Assembly (NCBI GenBank): GCA_016806145.1
Contig: CP063167.1
Location: 2,290,501-2,354,500 of the forward strand
DNA: 64,000 nucleotides
Reading direction: 5' to 3'
Source of the DNA: Variovorax paradoxus
GTDB lineage: Bacteria; Pseudomonadota; Gammaproteobacteria; Burkholderiales; Burkholderiaceae_C
Part shown: piece by piece, positions 1-8,127 of the stretch
How positions within the stretch are numbered: position 1 is the first letter of the stretch
Layout: each line of letters begins with the position of its first letter
The notes under the pieces: model-generated
What the model was told of the DNA's origin: nothing
What the model saw: the letters and a program-made list of their open reading frames with translations, nothing else
The model's database searches: none
Made by a program: the position numbers and the translations under genes

Positions 1-1
1 G

Positions 2-199
2 GTGAAGCTCACCACCATCGCCAGCGTGGTGTCGGTGCCCGAGATGCTGTATGCCGCGCGCTCCGCGCAATCGATGCTCTACAACCCCACGCCCATCGTG
101 CTGGCCGCGCTGATCTATCTCGCGCTGCTGTGGCCGCTGGTCGTGCTGCTGGGGCGGCTGGAGAAACGCCAGCGCCGCCCGAACCCCGAGGCCGCCTGA
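2..199 (+). CDS. Polar amino-acid ABC transporter permease, C-terminal end (partial)
   Basis: The last 65 residues of a protein whose start lies left of the window. The segment has a conserved-looking SVVSVPEMLYAA stretch, typical of the end of HisM/GlnP-type permeases, then one membrane helix (about VLAALIYLALLWPLVVLL) and a basic, Pro-containing tail. HisM-type permeases form the membrane channel of polar amino-acid importers. It stops 42 bp before the D-carbamoylase gene on the same strand, so it probably belongs to the same operon and may import the amino acids or hydantoins handled by the next genes. Substrate is inferred from context only. Confidence 0.75.
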   Translation: MKLTTIASVVSVPEMLYAARSAQSMLYNPTPIVLAALIYLALLWPLVVLLGRLEKRQRRPNPEAA

Positions 200-241
200 G
201 GCGCCTGACCACTACAACCACCAACGCTGATTGAGGAAGCA

Positions 242-1180
242 ATGATGACAAGCAAACGTACCCTGGGCCTGGCCGTCGCCCAGATGGGCCCGGTACATCT
301 GGCGGACACCCGCGAGGCGGTCGTGCGCCGCATGGTCGAGCTGATGCGCGACGCCAAGGGCCGCGGTGCAGAGATGGTCGTGTTCCCCGAGCTCGCGCTC
401 ACCACCTTCTTTCCGCGCTACTGGATGGACGAGGCCGAGGCCGAGGCCCGCTTCTTCGAGCCGGCCATGCCCAATGCGCAGGTGCAGCCGCTGTTCGACG
501 AGGCGAAGGCGCTCGGCGTGGGTTTCTACCTCGGCTATGCCGAACTCACGCCCGAGGGCACGCGCTACAACACGGCGATCATCGTGGACCGCGCGGGCGC
601 CATCGTCGGCAAGTACCGCAAGATCCACCTGCCCGGCCACTCCGAGCACAAGCCCGAGGCGCCGTTCCAGCACCTGGAGAAGAAGTTCTTCGAGGTCGGC
701 GACCTGGGCTTCCGCGTCTTCGACACCATGGGCACGCGCTTCGGCATGTGCCTGTGCAACGACCGGCGCTGGCCCGAGACCTACCGCGTGATGGCGCTGC
801 AGAGCGCCGAGGTGGTGGTGCTGGGCTACAACACGCCCTCGCTCAACATCCACTGGAACGAGCCGGTGCACCTGCGCACCACCACGCACCTGGTGTCGCT
901 GCAGGCCAATGCCTACCAGAACGGCATCTGGGTGGCGGCGGCCGCCAAGTGCGGCTCGGAGGACGGCCACCACATGATCGGCAGCTCGGCCATCGTCGCG
1001 CCCACGGGCGAGATCGTGGCGCGCTCGCTCACCGAAGACGACGAGGTGATCTGCGTGAAGGCCGACATGTCGCTGGGCGAATACTTCCGCCAGCATGTCT
1101 TCAACTTCGCCAAGCACCGCCGCCCCGAGCACTACCGCCTGATCGTCGAGCGCACGGGCGCGGGCGAGCCGCTGGTCTGA
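242..1180 (+). CDS. hyuC: N-carbamoyl-D-amino-acid hydrolase (D-carbamoylase)
   Basis: A 312-aa nitrilase-superfamily amidase that hydrolyses N-carbamoyl-D-amino acids to the D-amino acid, CO2 and ammonia, the last step of hydantoin breakdown. The catalytic triad is visible: Glu50 in VVFPELALTTFF, Lys127 in GKYRKIHLPGH and Cys172 in CLCNDRRWPE. These motifs and the C-terminal HIFNF/KHRxPxHY-like block closely match my memory of Agrobacterium D-carbamoylase (about 304 aa). ATG at 242 follows an AGGAAG ribosome site; a second ATG comes directly after. It lies 20 bp before the D-hydantoinase. The family call is firm; the exact substrate range cannot be read from sequence. Confidence 0.93.
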   Translation: MMTSKRTLGLAVAQMGPVHLADTREAVVRRMVELMRDAKGRGAEMVVFPELALTTFFPRYWMDEAEAEARFFEPAMPNAQVQPLFDEAKALGVGFYLGYAELTPEGTRYNTAIIVDRAGAIVGKYRKIHLPGHSEHKPEAPFQHLEKKFFEVGDLGFRVFDTMGTRFGMCLCNDRRWPETYRVMALQSAEVVVLGYNTPSLNIHWNEPVHLRTTTHLVSLQANAYQNGIWVAAAAKCGSEDGHHMIGSSAIVAPTGEIVARSLTEDDEVICVKADMSLGEYFRQHVFNFAKHRRPEHYRLIVERTGAGEPLV

Positions 1181-1200
1181 ACGCGCGCACGGAACCCCTC

Positions 1201-2712
1201 ATGGACACCACCATCGCTTCGCTGATCGGCGAAGAACCCTTCGACCTCACGATCCGCGGCGGGCGCATCGTCACCGACGGCCGCGTGGTCGAGGGCGACC
1301 TCGGCGTGCGCGACGGCCGCATCGCCGCCATCGGCGGCTCGCTGCCGCCGGGCCGCCGCGACGTGGACGCCACCGGCCGCTGGGTGCTGCCGGGCGGCAT
1401 CGACAGCCACTGCCACGTCGAGCAGCGCTCGGGCATGGGCATGATGTGCGCCGACGATTTCTACTCGGCCACCGTGTCGGCCGCCTTCGGCGGCACCACC
1501 ACCATCCTGCCCTTCGCGGCCCAGCACCGCGAGATGTCGGTGCCCGAGGTGCTGGCCGACTACAGCCGGCGCGCGGCCGAGAAGGCGGTGATCGACTACG
1601 GCTTCCACCTGATCCTGGCCAACCCCGACGACGCCACGCTCTCGACCGACCTGCCCGCGGCCATCCGCGACGGCATCACCTCGCTCAAGGTCTACATGAC
1701 CTACGACCGCATGAAGCTCGAGGACTACCAGTTGCTCGAGGTGCTCGCGCTGGCGCGGGCCGAGGGCGCGCTGGTGATGGTGCATGCCGAGAACAACGAC
1801 ATGATCCGCTGGATCGCGCAGCGCCTGATCGACCGCGGCCACACCGCGCCCAAGTTCCATGGCGTGGCGCACGACCCGCTGGCCGAGACCGAGGCCACTT
1901 ACCGCGCGATCGCGCTGGCGCGGCTGGTCGACGTGCCGCTGCTGCTGGTGCACGTGGCCGGCGGCGACACGGTGGAGGTGATCCGCCAGGCCCAGACCCT
2001 GGGCGCCAACGTGCTGGCCGAGAGCTGCCCGCAGTACCTGTTCCTGACGGCCGACGACATGGACCGTCCGGGCCTGGAGGGCGCGATGTTCTGCTGCTCG
2101 CCGCCCGCGCGCGATGCCGATGCGCAGGAGGCCATCTGGCGCGGCCTGATCGACGGCACCCTGGCCACCTATTCGTCGGACCATGCGCCCTACCGCTTCG
2201 ACGAGACCGGCAAGCTGCCCAAGGGCGACGCCACCACCTTCAAGGAGATGGCCAACGGCGTGCCCGGCATCGAGCTGCGCCTGCCGCTGCTGTTCAGCGA
2301 AGGCTTCCTCAAGGGGCGCATCGACATCCACCAGTTCGTGGCCCTCACCGCCACCAACCACGCCCGGCTCTACGGTCTGGCACCGCGCAAGGGCGCGATC
2401 GCGCTGGGCGCAGACGCCGACATCGCGGTGTGGAACGCCGAGCGCGAGACCACCATCAGCGCCGCCATGCTGCACGACAACGCCGGCTACACGCCCTACG
2501 AGGGCCGGACCATCCAGGGCTGGCCCGAGGTGGTCGTGAGCCGCGGCCGCGTGGTGATCGAGAACGACACGCTGCATGCCGAGCGCGGCAGCGGCCAGTA
2601 CCTGCGCCGCGGCGCGCCCGACCTCAGGCGCCGCGCACCGGTGGCGCCCGCGCAGCGCCCGCATGGCCATGTGCTGAAGGCGCTGATCGGCCTGGGCGAG
2701 GAGAAGGCATGA
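1201..2712 (+). CDS. hydA: D-hydantoinase / dihydropyrimidinase
   Basis: A 503-aa cyclic amidohydrolase that opens hydantoins or dihydropyrimidines to N-carbamoyl amino acids. The binuclear metal site can be read in order: His70 and His72 (GIDSHCHVEQ), Lys163 (the carboxylated lysine in SLKVYMTYD), His195 (MVHAEN), His251 (LVHVAGG) and Asp327 (YSSDHAPY). The ATG at 1201 begins a domain with the usual DLTIRGGRIV start; the same frame is open far upstream inside the carbamoylase gene, but that part is not protein-like. Its product is the substrate of the preceding D-carbamoylase. The stop overlaps the ATG of the racemase (ATGA), so the two are translationally coupled. Confidence 0.93.
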   Translation: MDTTIASLIGEEPFDLTIRGGRIVTDGRVVEGDLGVRDGRIAAIGGSLPPGRRDVDATGRWVLPGGIDSHCHVEQRSGMGMMCADDFYSATVSAAFGGTTTILPFAAQHREMSVPEVLADYSRRAAEKAVIDYGFHLILANPDDATLSTDLPAAIRDGITSLKVYMTYDRMKLEDYQLLEVLALARAEGALVMVHAENNDMIRWIAQRLIDRGHTAPKFHGVAHDPLAETEATYRAIALARLVDVPLLLVHVAGGDTVEVIRQAQTLGANVLAESCPQYLFLTADDMDRPGLEGAMFCCSPPARDADAQEAIWRGLIDGTLATYSSDHAPYRFDETGKLPKGDATTFKEMANGVPGIELRLPLLFSEGFLKGRIDIHQFVALTATNHARLYGLAPRKGAIALGADADIAVWNAERETTISAAMLHDNAGYTPYEGRTIQGWPEVVVSRGRVVIENDTLHAERGSGQYLRRGAPDLRRRAPVAPAQRPHGHVLKALIGLGEEKA

Positions 2713-3398
2713 ACACCACCGCCACCCCGCCGCGCGTGCGCGTGCTGAACCCGAACAGCAGCGTCTCGGTGACCGAGGCCGTGGCACGCGCCTTCCGCGC
2801 CACCGTGCCGCCCGCGCAATGCGACTTCGACTGCGTCACCGCGCACGCCGGCCCGCCGGGCATCGTCACGCAGGACGACTTCGAGCGGGGCGCGCGCCTC
2901 GCGGCCGACGACGTGGCCGCGCATGCCGCCGAGGCCGATGCCTTCGTGCTGGCCTGCTTCAGCGACCCCGGCATCGCCGCCGCGCGCACGCGCAGCGAGC
3001 GCCCGGTCGTCGGCCTGGGCGAGGCCGGCATGCATGCCGCCATGGCGCGCGGCGAACGCGTGGGCGTGATCGCCATCGCCAGTGCCGCCATCCCGCGCCA
3101 CCTGCGCTACTGGGAAGCGCTCGGCGTGCGCGACCACGTCGTGGCCGAACGCCCGCTCGACCTGCCGGTGCACCTGTCGGGCGATGCCGCCCATGCGCTC
3201 GCACCGATGATCGCGGCGGCGCGCCTGCTGGTCGACGAGGACGGCGCCGACGTCGTGCTGCTCGGCTGCGCCGGCATGGCCGAACTGCGCGCTCCGCTCG
3301 AAGCCGCGGTGGGCGTGCCTGTGATCGATCCCTGCGAGGCGGCGGCCGAACGCTCGGCCCGGCTCGCGCGGGCCTGGCGCGACGGAGCCGCCACGTGA
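2709..3398 (+). CDS. Hydantoin racemase (Asp/Glu racemase superfamily)
   Basis: A 229-aa protein of the Asp/Glu/hydantoin racemase fold. It begins VRVLNPNSS, the hallmark start of hydantoin racemases, and carries the two catalytic cysteines in FVLACFSDPG and VVLLGCAGM, one per half of the pseudo-symmetric fold. Such enzymes interconvert D- and L-5-substituted hydantoins and so feed the stereoselective hydantoinase with both enantiomers. ATG at 2709 overlaps the hydantoinase stop; its own stop overlaps the GTG of the next gene. Allantoin racemase is a possible alternative role, but the D-carbamoylase neighbour favours hydantoin. Confidence 0.85.
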   Translation: MNTTATPPRVRVLNPNSSVSVTEAVARAFRATVPPAQCDFDCVTAHAGPPGIVTQDDFERGARLAADDVAAHAAEADAFVLACFSDPGIAAARTRSERPVVGLGEAGMHAAMARGERVGVIAIASAAIPRHLRYWEALGVRDHVVAERPLDLPVHLSGDAAHALAPMIAAARLLVDEDGADVVLLGCAGMAELRAPLEAAVGVPVIDPCEAAAERSARLARAWRDGAAT

Positions 3399-4144
3399 TC
3401 GACGCCGCACCGCGGCGGCTGGGCGTGCTCGGGGGCATGGGCCCGCTGGCCGGCGCCGCCTTCGCGCTGCGCATGGTGCAGCTCACGCCGGCCGACAACG
3501 ACCAGCAGCACATCCCGGTGCTGCTGTGCAACGACCCCGCCATTCCCGACCGCTCCTCGGCCTATCTCGGCCACGGGCCGAGCCCGCTGCCCGGCATGCT
3601 GCGCGGCATCGACACCCTGGTGGCCGGTGGCGCCGACTGCATCGCCATTCCCTGCAACACCGCCCACCTGTGGTTCGACGAACTGCAGGCCGCCAGTCCG
3701 ACGCGCCTGCTGCACATCGTCGAGGCCGTGGTGGCGGACCTGCGCCGCCAGGGCGTGACCGGGGGCAAGGTCGGCATCCTCGGCACACCCGCGACCATCG
3801 CGATGGGGCTCTACCAGCGCCACCTGCGTGCCGCCGGCTACGAGACCATCGAGCCGTCGTCCGAGGAGGTGCAGCGCCTGTGCGTGCCCGCGATCGCGGC
3901 CGTGAAGGCGAACCGCATCGACGAGGCTTTCGCGCCCGCGGCCGAAGGCATTCGCGCGCTTGCGCGGCAAGGCGCGCGTGCGGTGGTGCTCGGCTGCACC
4001 GAGCTGCCGCTGGCCGTGCCGGCGGCGCGGCGCGGCGAGTTCGATGTGGTGCTGACCGATTCGATCGATGCGCTGGCGCGCGAGGCCATCGGGCTGATGC
4101 GGCCCGCCGATGCGACGGCTCGCGCGTTCATGTCGCGCAGGTAG
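3395..4144 (+). CDS. Aspartate/glutamate racemase family protein
   Basis: A 249-aa cofactor-independent amino-acid racemase of the YgeA/aspartate racemase group. It shows LGVLGGMGPLAG at the N-terminus and the catalytic-cysteine blocks IPCNTAHLWFDEL and VVLGCTELPLAV. The start is a GTG at 3395 inside the stop of the preceding gene (GTGA), so it is the last member of the coupled operon. Having an amino-acid racemase after a hydantoin racemase suggests that the D-amino acid released by the carbamoylase is converted further to the L-form for catabolism; this is inference. Substrate may be Asp, Glu or another amino acid. Confidence 0.82.
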   Translation: MIDAAPRRLGVLGGMGPLAGAAFALRMVQLTPADNDQQHIPVLLCNDPAIPDRSSAYLGHGPSPLPGMLRGIDTLVAGGADCIAIPCNTAHLWFDELQAASPTRLLHIVEAVVADLRRQGVTGGKVGILGTPATIAMGLYQRHLRAAGYETIEPSSEEVQRLCVPAIAAVKANRIDEAFAPAAEGIRALARQGARAVVLGCTELPLAVPAARRGEFDVVLTDSIDALAREAIGLMRPADATARAFMSRR

Positions 4145-4303
4145 GCGGTTTCTTCGGGACTTCGCGGGCGGGTGCGTGCACAGGACAGCGGGCACTTCCC
4201 TCCGCGAATGTTCCACGACATAGGGGTCGAACGGCGCCGAGGCGCCGCCGTCGATCTCGGTGTCGGTGACGATCGCTCATCCGGTGCCAAGCGAAGGCAC
4301 GAT

Positions 4304-4325
4304 GCCGGCCTCGCTACAGGCCGGC
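4304..4325. terminator. GC-rich hairpin between convergent operons
   Basis: A perfect 8-bp stem (GCCGGCCT / AGGCCGGC) with a six-base loop, placed in the 192-bp gap between the racemase stop (4144) and the fdhD stop (4337). There is no T-run on either side, so it is at best a factor-assisted or weak bidirectional terminator. Nothing else was found in this gap. Confidence 0.4.
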
Positions 4326-4336
4326 CGGGATGCCCG

Positions 4337-5245
4337 CTAGTCGGATGCCAGCGCGCGCGATGCCTCGTGCGGCAAGGGCTCGGCATCGAAACGGTCGGCC
4401 CCGCTGTAGCAGAGGAAATGGCGATTCGCCGCGCGCCCGAACAGGGTCATGCCGAGCTGCTCGGCCAACGTGTGGCCCATGGCGGTGACGCCGTTGCGCG
4501 AAACGATGATCGGCACGCCCATGTGGGCGGACTTCATCACCATCTCGCTGGTCAGGCGGCCGGTGGTGTAGAAGACCTTGTCGCCGCCGCCGATGCCATG
4601 CACCGCCATCCAGCCCGCGATGGTGTCGATCGCGTTGTGCCGGCCGACGTCTTCCACGAACACCAGCATCTCGGTGCCGTGGAACAGCGCGCAGCCATGC
4701 ACCGAGCCCGCCTGGCGATGCACGCTGTCGCGCGATCGCATGAGTTCGAGGATGCGCAACAAGGTGGCCTGGCCGATGCGCGCGGTCTCGGCCGTCGGCA
4801 GCCGGATGGCACCGATCTGCGTCATGGTGTCGCCGAAGACCGTGCCCTGGCCGCAGCCGGTGGTGACCACGCGCCGCGCGGTCCTGGCGTCGAGGTCGTC
4901 GACGCCCGCATGCGTCCGGATCGCGGCCGCTTCCACGGCCCAGTCGACGTCGATGCTCTCGACCTCGCCCGCGCCGCGGATCAGGTCCTGGTTGAGCAGG
5001 TAGCCCAGCACCAGCAGCTCGGGCGAGGCACCGAGCGTCATCAGGGTCACGAGCTCGCGCTTGTCGAGGAACACCGTCAGCGGCCGTTCGGCCGGGATGT
5101 CGAGGCCGCGGCGTTCGCCGTGCTGGTCGAGGATCTCGATGCGTTTCAGCAGCACGCCCCGCGCGTGGCTCAGCCGGGGCGCATCGGCACGCCGCGGCAG
5201 CGGCGCTGCCGAGAATGCGAGCGACTCGTCGTCGGAAGGAAGCAT
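4337..5245 (-). CDS. fdhD: Formate dehydrogenase sulfurtransferase FdhD
   Basis: A 302-aa FdhD-family protein. FdhD carries sulfur from a cysteine desulfurase to the molybdopterin cofactor of formate dehydrogenases, which are inactive without it. Family blocks are clear: ERPLTVFLDKRELVTLM, the active-site loop TTGCGQGTVFGD, VEDVGRHNAIDT, YTTGRLTSEMVMK and IIVSRNGVT. The second cysteine of the usual CxxC loop is absent: Cys131 is followed by Gly-Gln-Gly. It lies 8 bp after the FDH alpha gene on the same strand and probably serves both FDHs of this island. Confidence 0.93.
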   Translation of the reverse strand: MLPSDDESLAFSAAPLPRRADAPRLSHARGVLLKRIEILDQHGERRGLDIPAERPLTVFLDKRELVTLMTLGASPELLVLGYLLNQDLIRGAGEVESIDVDWAVEAAAIRTHAGVDDLDARTARRVVTTGCGQGTVFGDTMTQIGAIRLPTAETARIGQATLLRILELMRSRDSVHRQAGSVHGCALFHGTEMLVFVEDVGRHNAIDTIAGWMAVHGIGGGDKVFYTTGRLTSEMVMKSAHMGVPIIVSRNGVTAMGHTLAEQLGMTLFGRAANRHFLCYSGADRFDAEPLPHEASRALASD

Positions 5246-5253
5246 GCGGAATC

Positions 5254-8127
5254 CTAAGCGATCGCCGGTTCCGCCTCCGTGCTGTCCCGGCCATACCCGG
5301 TCACGGGCGGCGGCGTGCCCCCGGCCGTGATGGCCACGGCGCAGTACTTGAACTCGGGGATCTTGCCGAACGGGTCGAGCGCCGCATTGGTCAGCAGGTT
5401 GGCGGCGGCCTCGTAGTAGGCGAAGGGAATGAACACGGCGCCGGTCGGCGTGCCGTCGTCGCGCCGCACGTTCAGCGCCACCTCGCCGCGGCGCGACCTC
5501 ACGGTGATGACATCGCCGGCCTCGACGCCGAGCCGGCGCAGGTCGCCGGCATTCATCGACGCGGTGGCGATCGGCTCGATCGCATCGAGCACGCTGGCGC
5601 GCCGCGTCATGCTGCCGGTGTGCCAGTGCTCGAGCTGGCGCCCGGTGATCAGCACGAAGGGATAGGCCGCGTCGGGACGCTCGTTGGCCGGAATGATGTC
5701 CGCCGGCACCAGCTTCACGCGGCCGTCCTTGGTCGCGAAGTTGTCGATGAACACGGTGGGCTGGCCTGGATCGTCCTCGGACAGGCAGGGATAGGTCACG
5801 CTCTGCTCGCGCTCGACGCGCTCCCAGGTCACGCCCTCGATCACCGCATGCATCGCCTGGCGCATCTCCTCGTAGACCGCGGCCACGCCGCACTCCGGAC
5901 CTTCGTAGTTCCAGCGCAGGCCCATGCGCTGCGCGATCTGCTGGATGATCCAGAGGTCGGGCTTCGCGTCGCCCGGCGGATTCAGCGCGCGGCGCCCCAT
6001 CTGGATCATGCGGTCGGTGTTCGTCACGGTCCCGGTCTTCTCGGGCCAGGCGCTCGCCGGCAGCACGACGTCGGCGTACCACGCGGTCTCGGTCATGAAG
6101 ATGTCCTGCACCACCAGGTGCTCGAGCGAGGTCAGCGCGTGGCGCGCATGGTTCAGGTCCGGGTCGCTCATGGCGGGGTTCTCGCCCATGATGTACATGC
6201 CGCGGATCTTGTGCGGATCGCTGTCGGGCGCGAGCGCCTTGTGCATGATCTCGACGACGGTGTAGCCGGGCTTGTCGTCCAGCGGCGCGCCCCAGAAATT
6301 CTCGAACCAGGCGTTCACGCCCGGGTCGTCCACGCGCTGGTAGTTGGGCAGCATCATGGGGATCAGGCCCGCGTCGCTGGCGCCCTGCACGTTGTTCTGA
6401 CCGCGCAGCGGATGCAGGCCGCTGCCGGGCTTGCCGATCTGGCCCGTGACGCTCACGAGCGCGATCAGGCAGCGTGCGTTGTCGGTACCGTGCACGTGCT
6501 GGCTGACGCCCATGCCCCACAGGATCATCGAGCCCTTGCTGGTCGCGAACTCCCTGGCGACCTCGCGGATGGTCTCGGCCGGGATGCCGCAGATCGGTGC
6601 CATGGCCTCGGCGGAGTAGCCCTGCACGTTGGCCTTGAGCGCCTCGTAGTTGCTCGCGCGGCGCGTGAGGAAGTCGGCGTCGGCCAGGCCCTCGTCGATC
6701 ACGGTGTGGATCAGCGCATTGAGCAGCGCCACGTCGGTGTCGGGCCGGAACTGCAGGGTGCGCCAGGCATGCCGGCCGATGTCCGTGATGCGCGGGTCGG
6801 CCAGCACGATCTTCGTGCCGCGCTTCGCCGCGTTCTTCATCCAGGTGGCGGCGACCGGGTGGTTGGCCGTGGGGTTCGAGCCGATCACGAGGATCAGCCC
6901 CGCGTTCTCGACGTCGCCGACCTGGTTGCTGACCGCGCCCGAGCCCACCCCCTCGAGCAGCGCCGCGACGCTGGAGGCATGGCACAGGCGCGTGCAGTGG
7001 TCGACGTTGTTGCTGCCGAAGCCGGTGCGGATCAGCTTCTGGAACAGGTAGGCCTCCTCGTTGCTCCCCTTGGCCGAGCCGAAGCCGGCCAGGGCCTTGA
7101 GGCCATGCGTGTCGCGCAGGGACTTGAGCTTGCCGCCGGCGAGCTCGAGCGCCTCCTCCCAGGTCGCTTCGCGGAACACCTGGCTCCAGTCGGCGGGGTC
7201 GCCGATCGCCTCGGGATCCTTCGGCACGCCGGCCTTGCGGATCAGCGGCTTGGTGAGCCGCTGCGGATGGTGCGCGTAGTCGAAGCCGAAGCGGCCCTTG
7301 ACGCACAGGCGGCTGTGGTTCGCCGGGCCATCGCGGCCGTCGACGCTGACGATGACCTCGTCCTTCACGTTGTAGGTCAGCAGGCAGCCGACGCCGCAGA
7401 ACGGGCACACCGAGTCGACCTTGCGGTCGACCTCCTGGGGCCCGATGTGGCTCTTGGGCATCAGCGCGCCGGTCGGGCAGGCCTGCACGCATTCGCCGCA
7501 GGCCACGCAGGTGCTCTCCCCCATGCCGTCCTGCAGGTCGAACACGATCGCGCTGTCGTGGCCGCGGAAGGCGTAGCCGATCACGTCGTTGACCTGCTCC
7601 TCGCGGCAGGCGCGCACGCAGCGGTTGCACTGGATGCAGGCATCGAGGTTCACGGCCATGGCCGGATGCGAGAGGTCCGGCGCGGGCTGGGCGCGGCCGA
7701 TGGCGGCCAGGGCCGGACGGACCTCGACCTCCATGCGCGCGGCCCACTGGCTCAGTTCGCCGTGCTGCAGCGTGCTGTCGTTGCCGACCCACTTGTGGCC
7801 CTGCTCGGGCATGTCCGACAACAGCATCTCGAGCACCATCTTCTGGCTCTTGAGGGCGCGCTCGCTCTTCGCCTGCACCTTCATGCCGGCGACGGGGGCG
7901 CGGCAGCAGCTCGGCGCCAGCGTGCGCTCGCCGTCGATCTCGACCACGCAGGAGCGGCAGTTGCCGTCCGCGCGATAGCCCGGCGTGTAGCAAAGGCGCG
8001 GAATCTCCACGCCGTGCCTGTCGGCCACCTGCAGGATCGTTTCGCCCTCGTAGCCGCGCACCGGCTTGCCGTCGAGCTCGAACTCGACGGTGGCGGGCGC
8101 CAGGAGCGTTCCTTCGCGTGCATTCAT
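5254..8127 (-). CDS. NAD-linked formate dehydrogenase, catalytic alpha subunit (FdsA/FdwA type)
   Basis: A 957-aa cytoplasmic formate dehydrogenase alpha subunit, oxidising formate to CO2. Domains in order: a [2Fe-2S] domain (Cys46, Cys57, Cys60, Cys74), two [4Fe-4S] ferredoxin motifs (CIQCNRCVRAC near 164-174, CVACGECVQACP near 207-218), a fourth cluster (CPFCGVGC at 241-248 with Cys275), then the bis-pterin Mo/W domain. The metal ligand is Cys382 followed by His383 (TRLCHASS); the codon is TGC, not selenocysteine. There is no Tat signal. Length matches FdsA of Rhodobacter (about 958 aa). It starts one base after the stop of the NuoE-NuoF fusion subunit; electrons go to NAD through that partner. 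Mo versus W cannot be decided from sequence. Confidence 0.93.
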   Translation of the reverse strand: MNAREGTLLAPATVEFELDGKPVRGYEGETILQVADRHGVEIPRLCYTPGYRADGNCRSCVVEIDGERTLAPSCCRAPVAGMKVQAKSERALKSQKMVLEMLLSDMPEQGHKWVGNDSTLQHGELSQWAARMEVEVRPALAAIGRAQPAPDLSHPAMAVNLDACIQCNRCVRACREEQVNDVIGYAFRGHDSAIVFDLQDGMGESTCVACGECVQACPTGALMPKSHIGPQEVDRKVDSVCPFCGVGCLLTYNVKDEVIVSVDGRDGPANHSRLCVKGRFGFDYAHHPQRLTKPLIRKAGVPKDPEAIGDPADWSQVFREATWEEALELAGGKLKSLRDTHGLKALAGFGSAKGSNEEAYLFQKLIRTGFGSNNVDHCTRLCHASSVAALLEGVGSGAVSNQVGDVENAGLILVIGSNPTANHPVAATWMKNAAKRGTKIVLADPRITDIGRHAWRTLQFRPDTDVALLNALIHTVIDEGLADADFLTRRASNYEALKANVQGYSAEAMAPICGIPAETIREVAREFATSKGSMILWGMGVSQHVHGTDNARCLIALVSVTGQIGKPGSGLHPLRGQNNVQGASDAGLIPMMLPNYQRVDDPGVNAWFENFWGAPLDDKPGYTVVEIMHKALAPDSDPHKIRGMYIMGENPAMSDPDLNHARHALTSLEHLVVQDIFMTETAWYADVVLPASAWPEKTGTVTNTDRMIQMGRRALNPPGDAKPDLWIIQQIAQRMGLRWNYEGPECGVAAVYEEMRQAMHAVIEGVTWERVEREQSVTYPCLSEDDPGQPTVFIDNFATKDGRVKLVPADIIPANERPDAAYPFVLITGRQLEHWHTGSMTRRASVLDAIEPIATASMNAGDLRRLGVEAGDVITVRSRRGEVALNVRRDDGTPTGAVFIPFAYYEAAANLLTNAALDPFGKIPEFKYCAVAITAGGTPPPVTGYGRDSTEAEPAIA

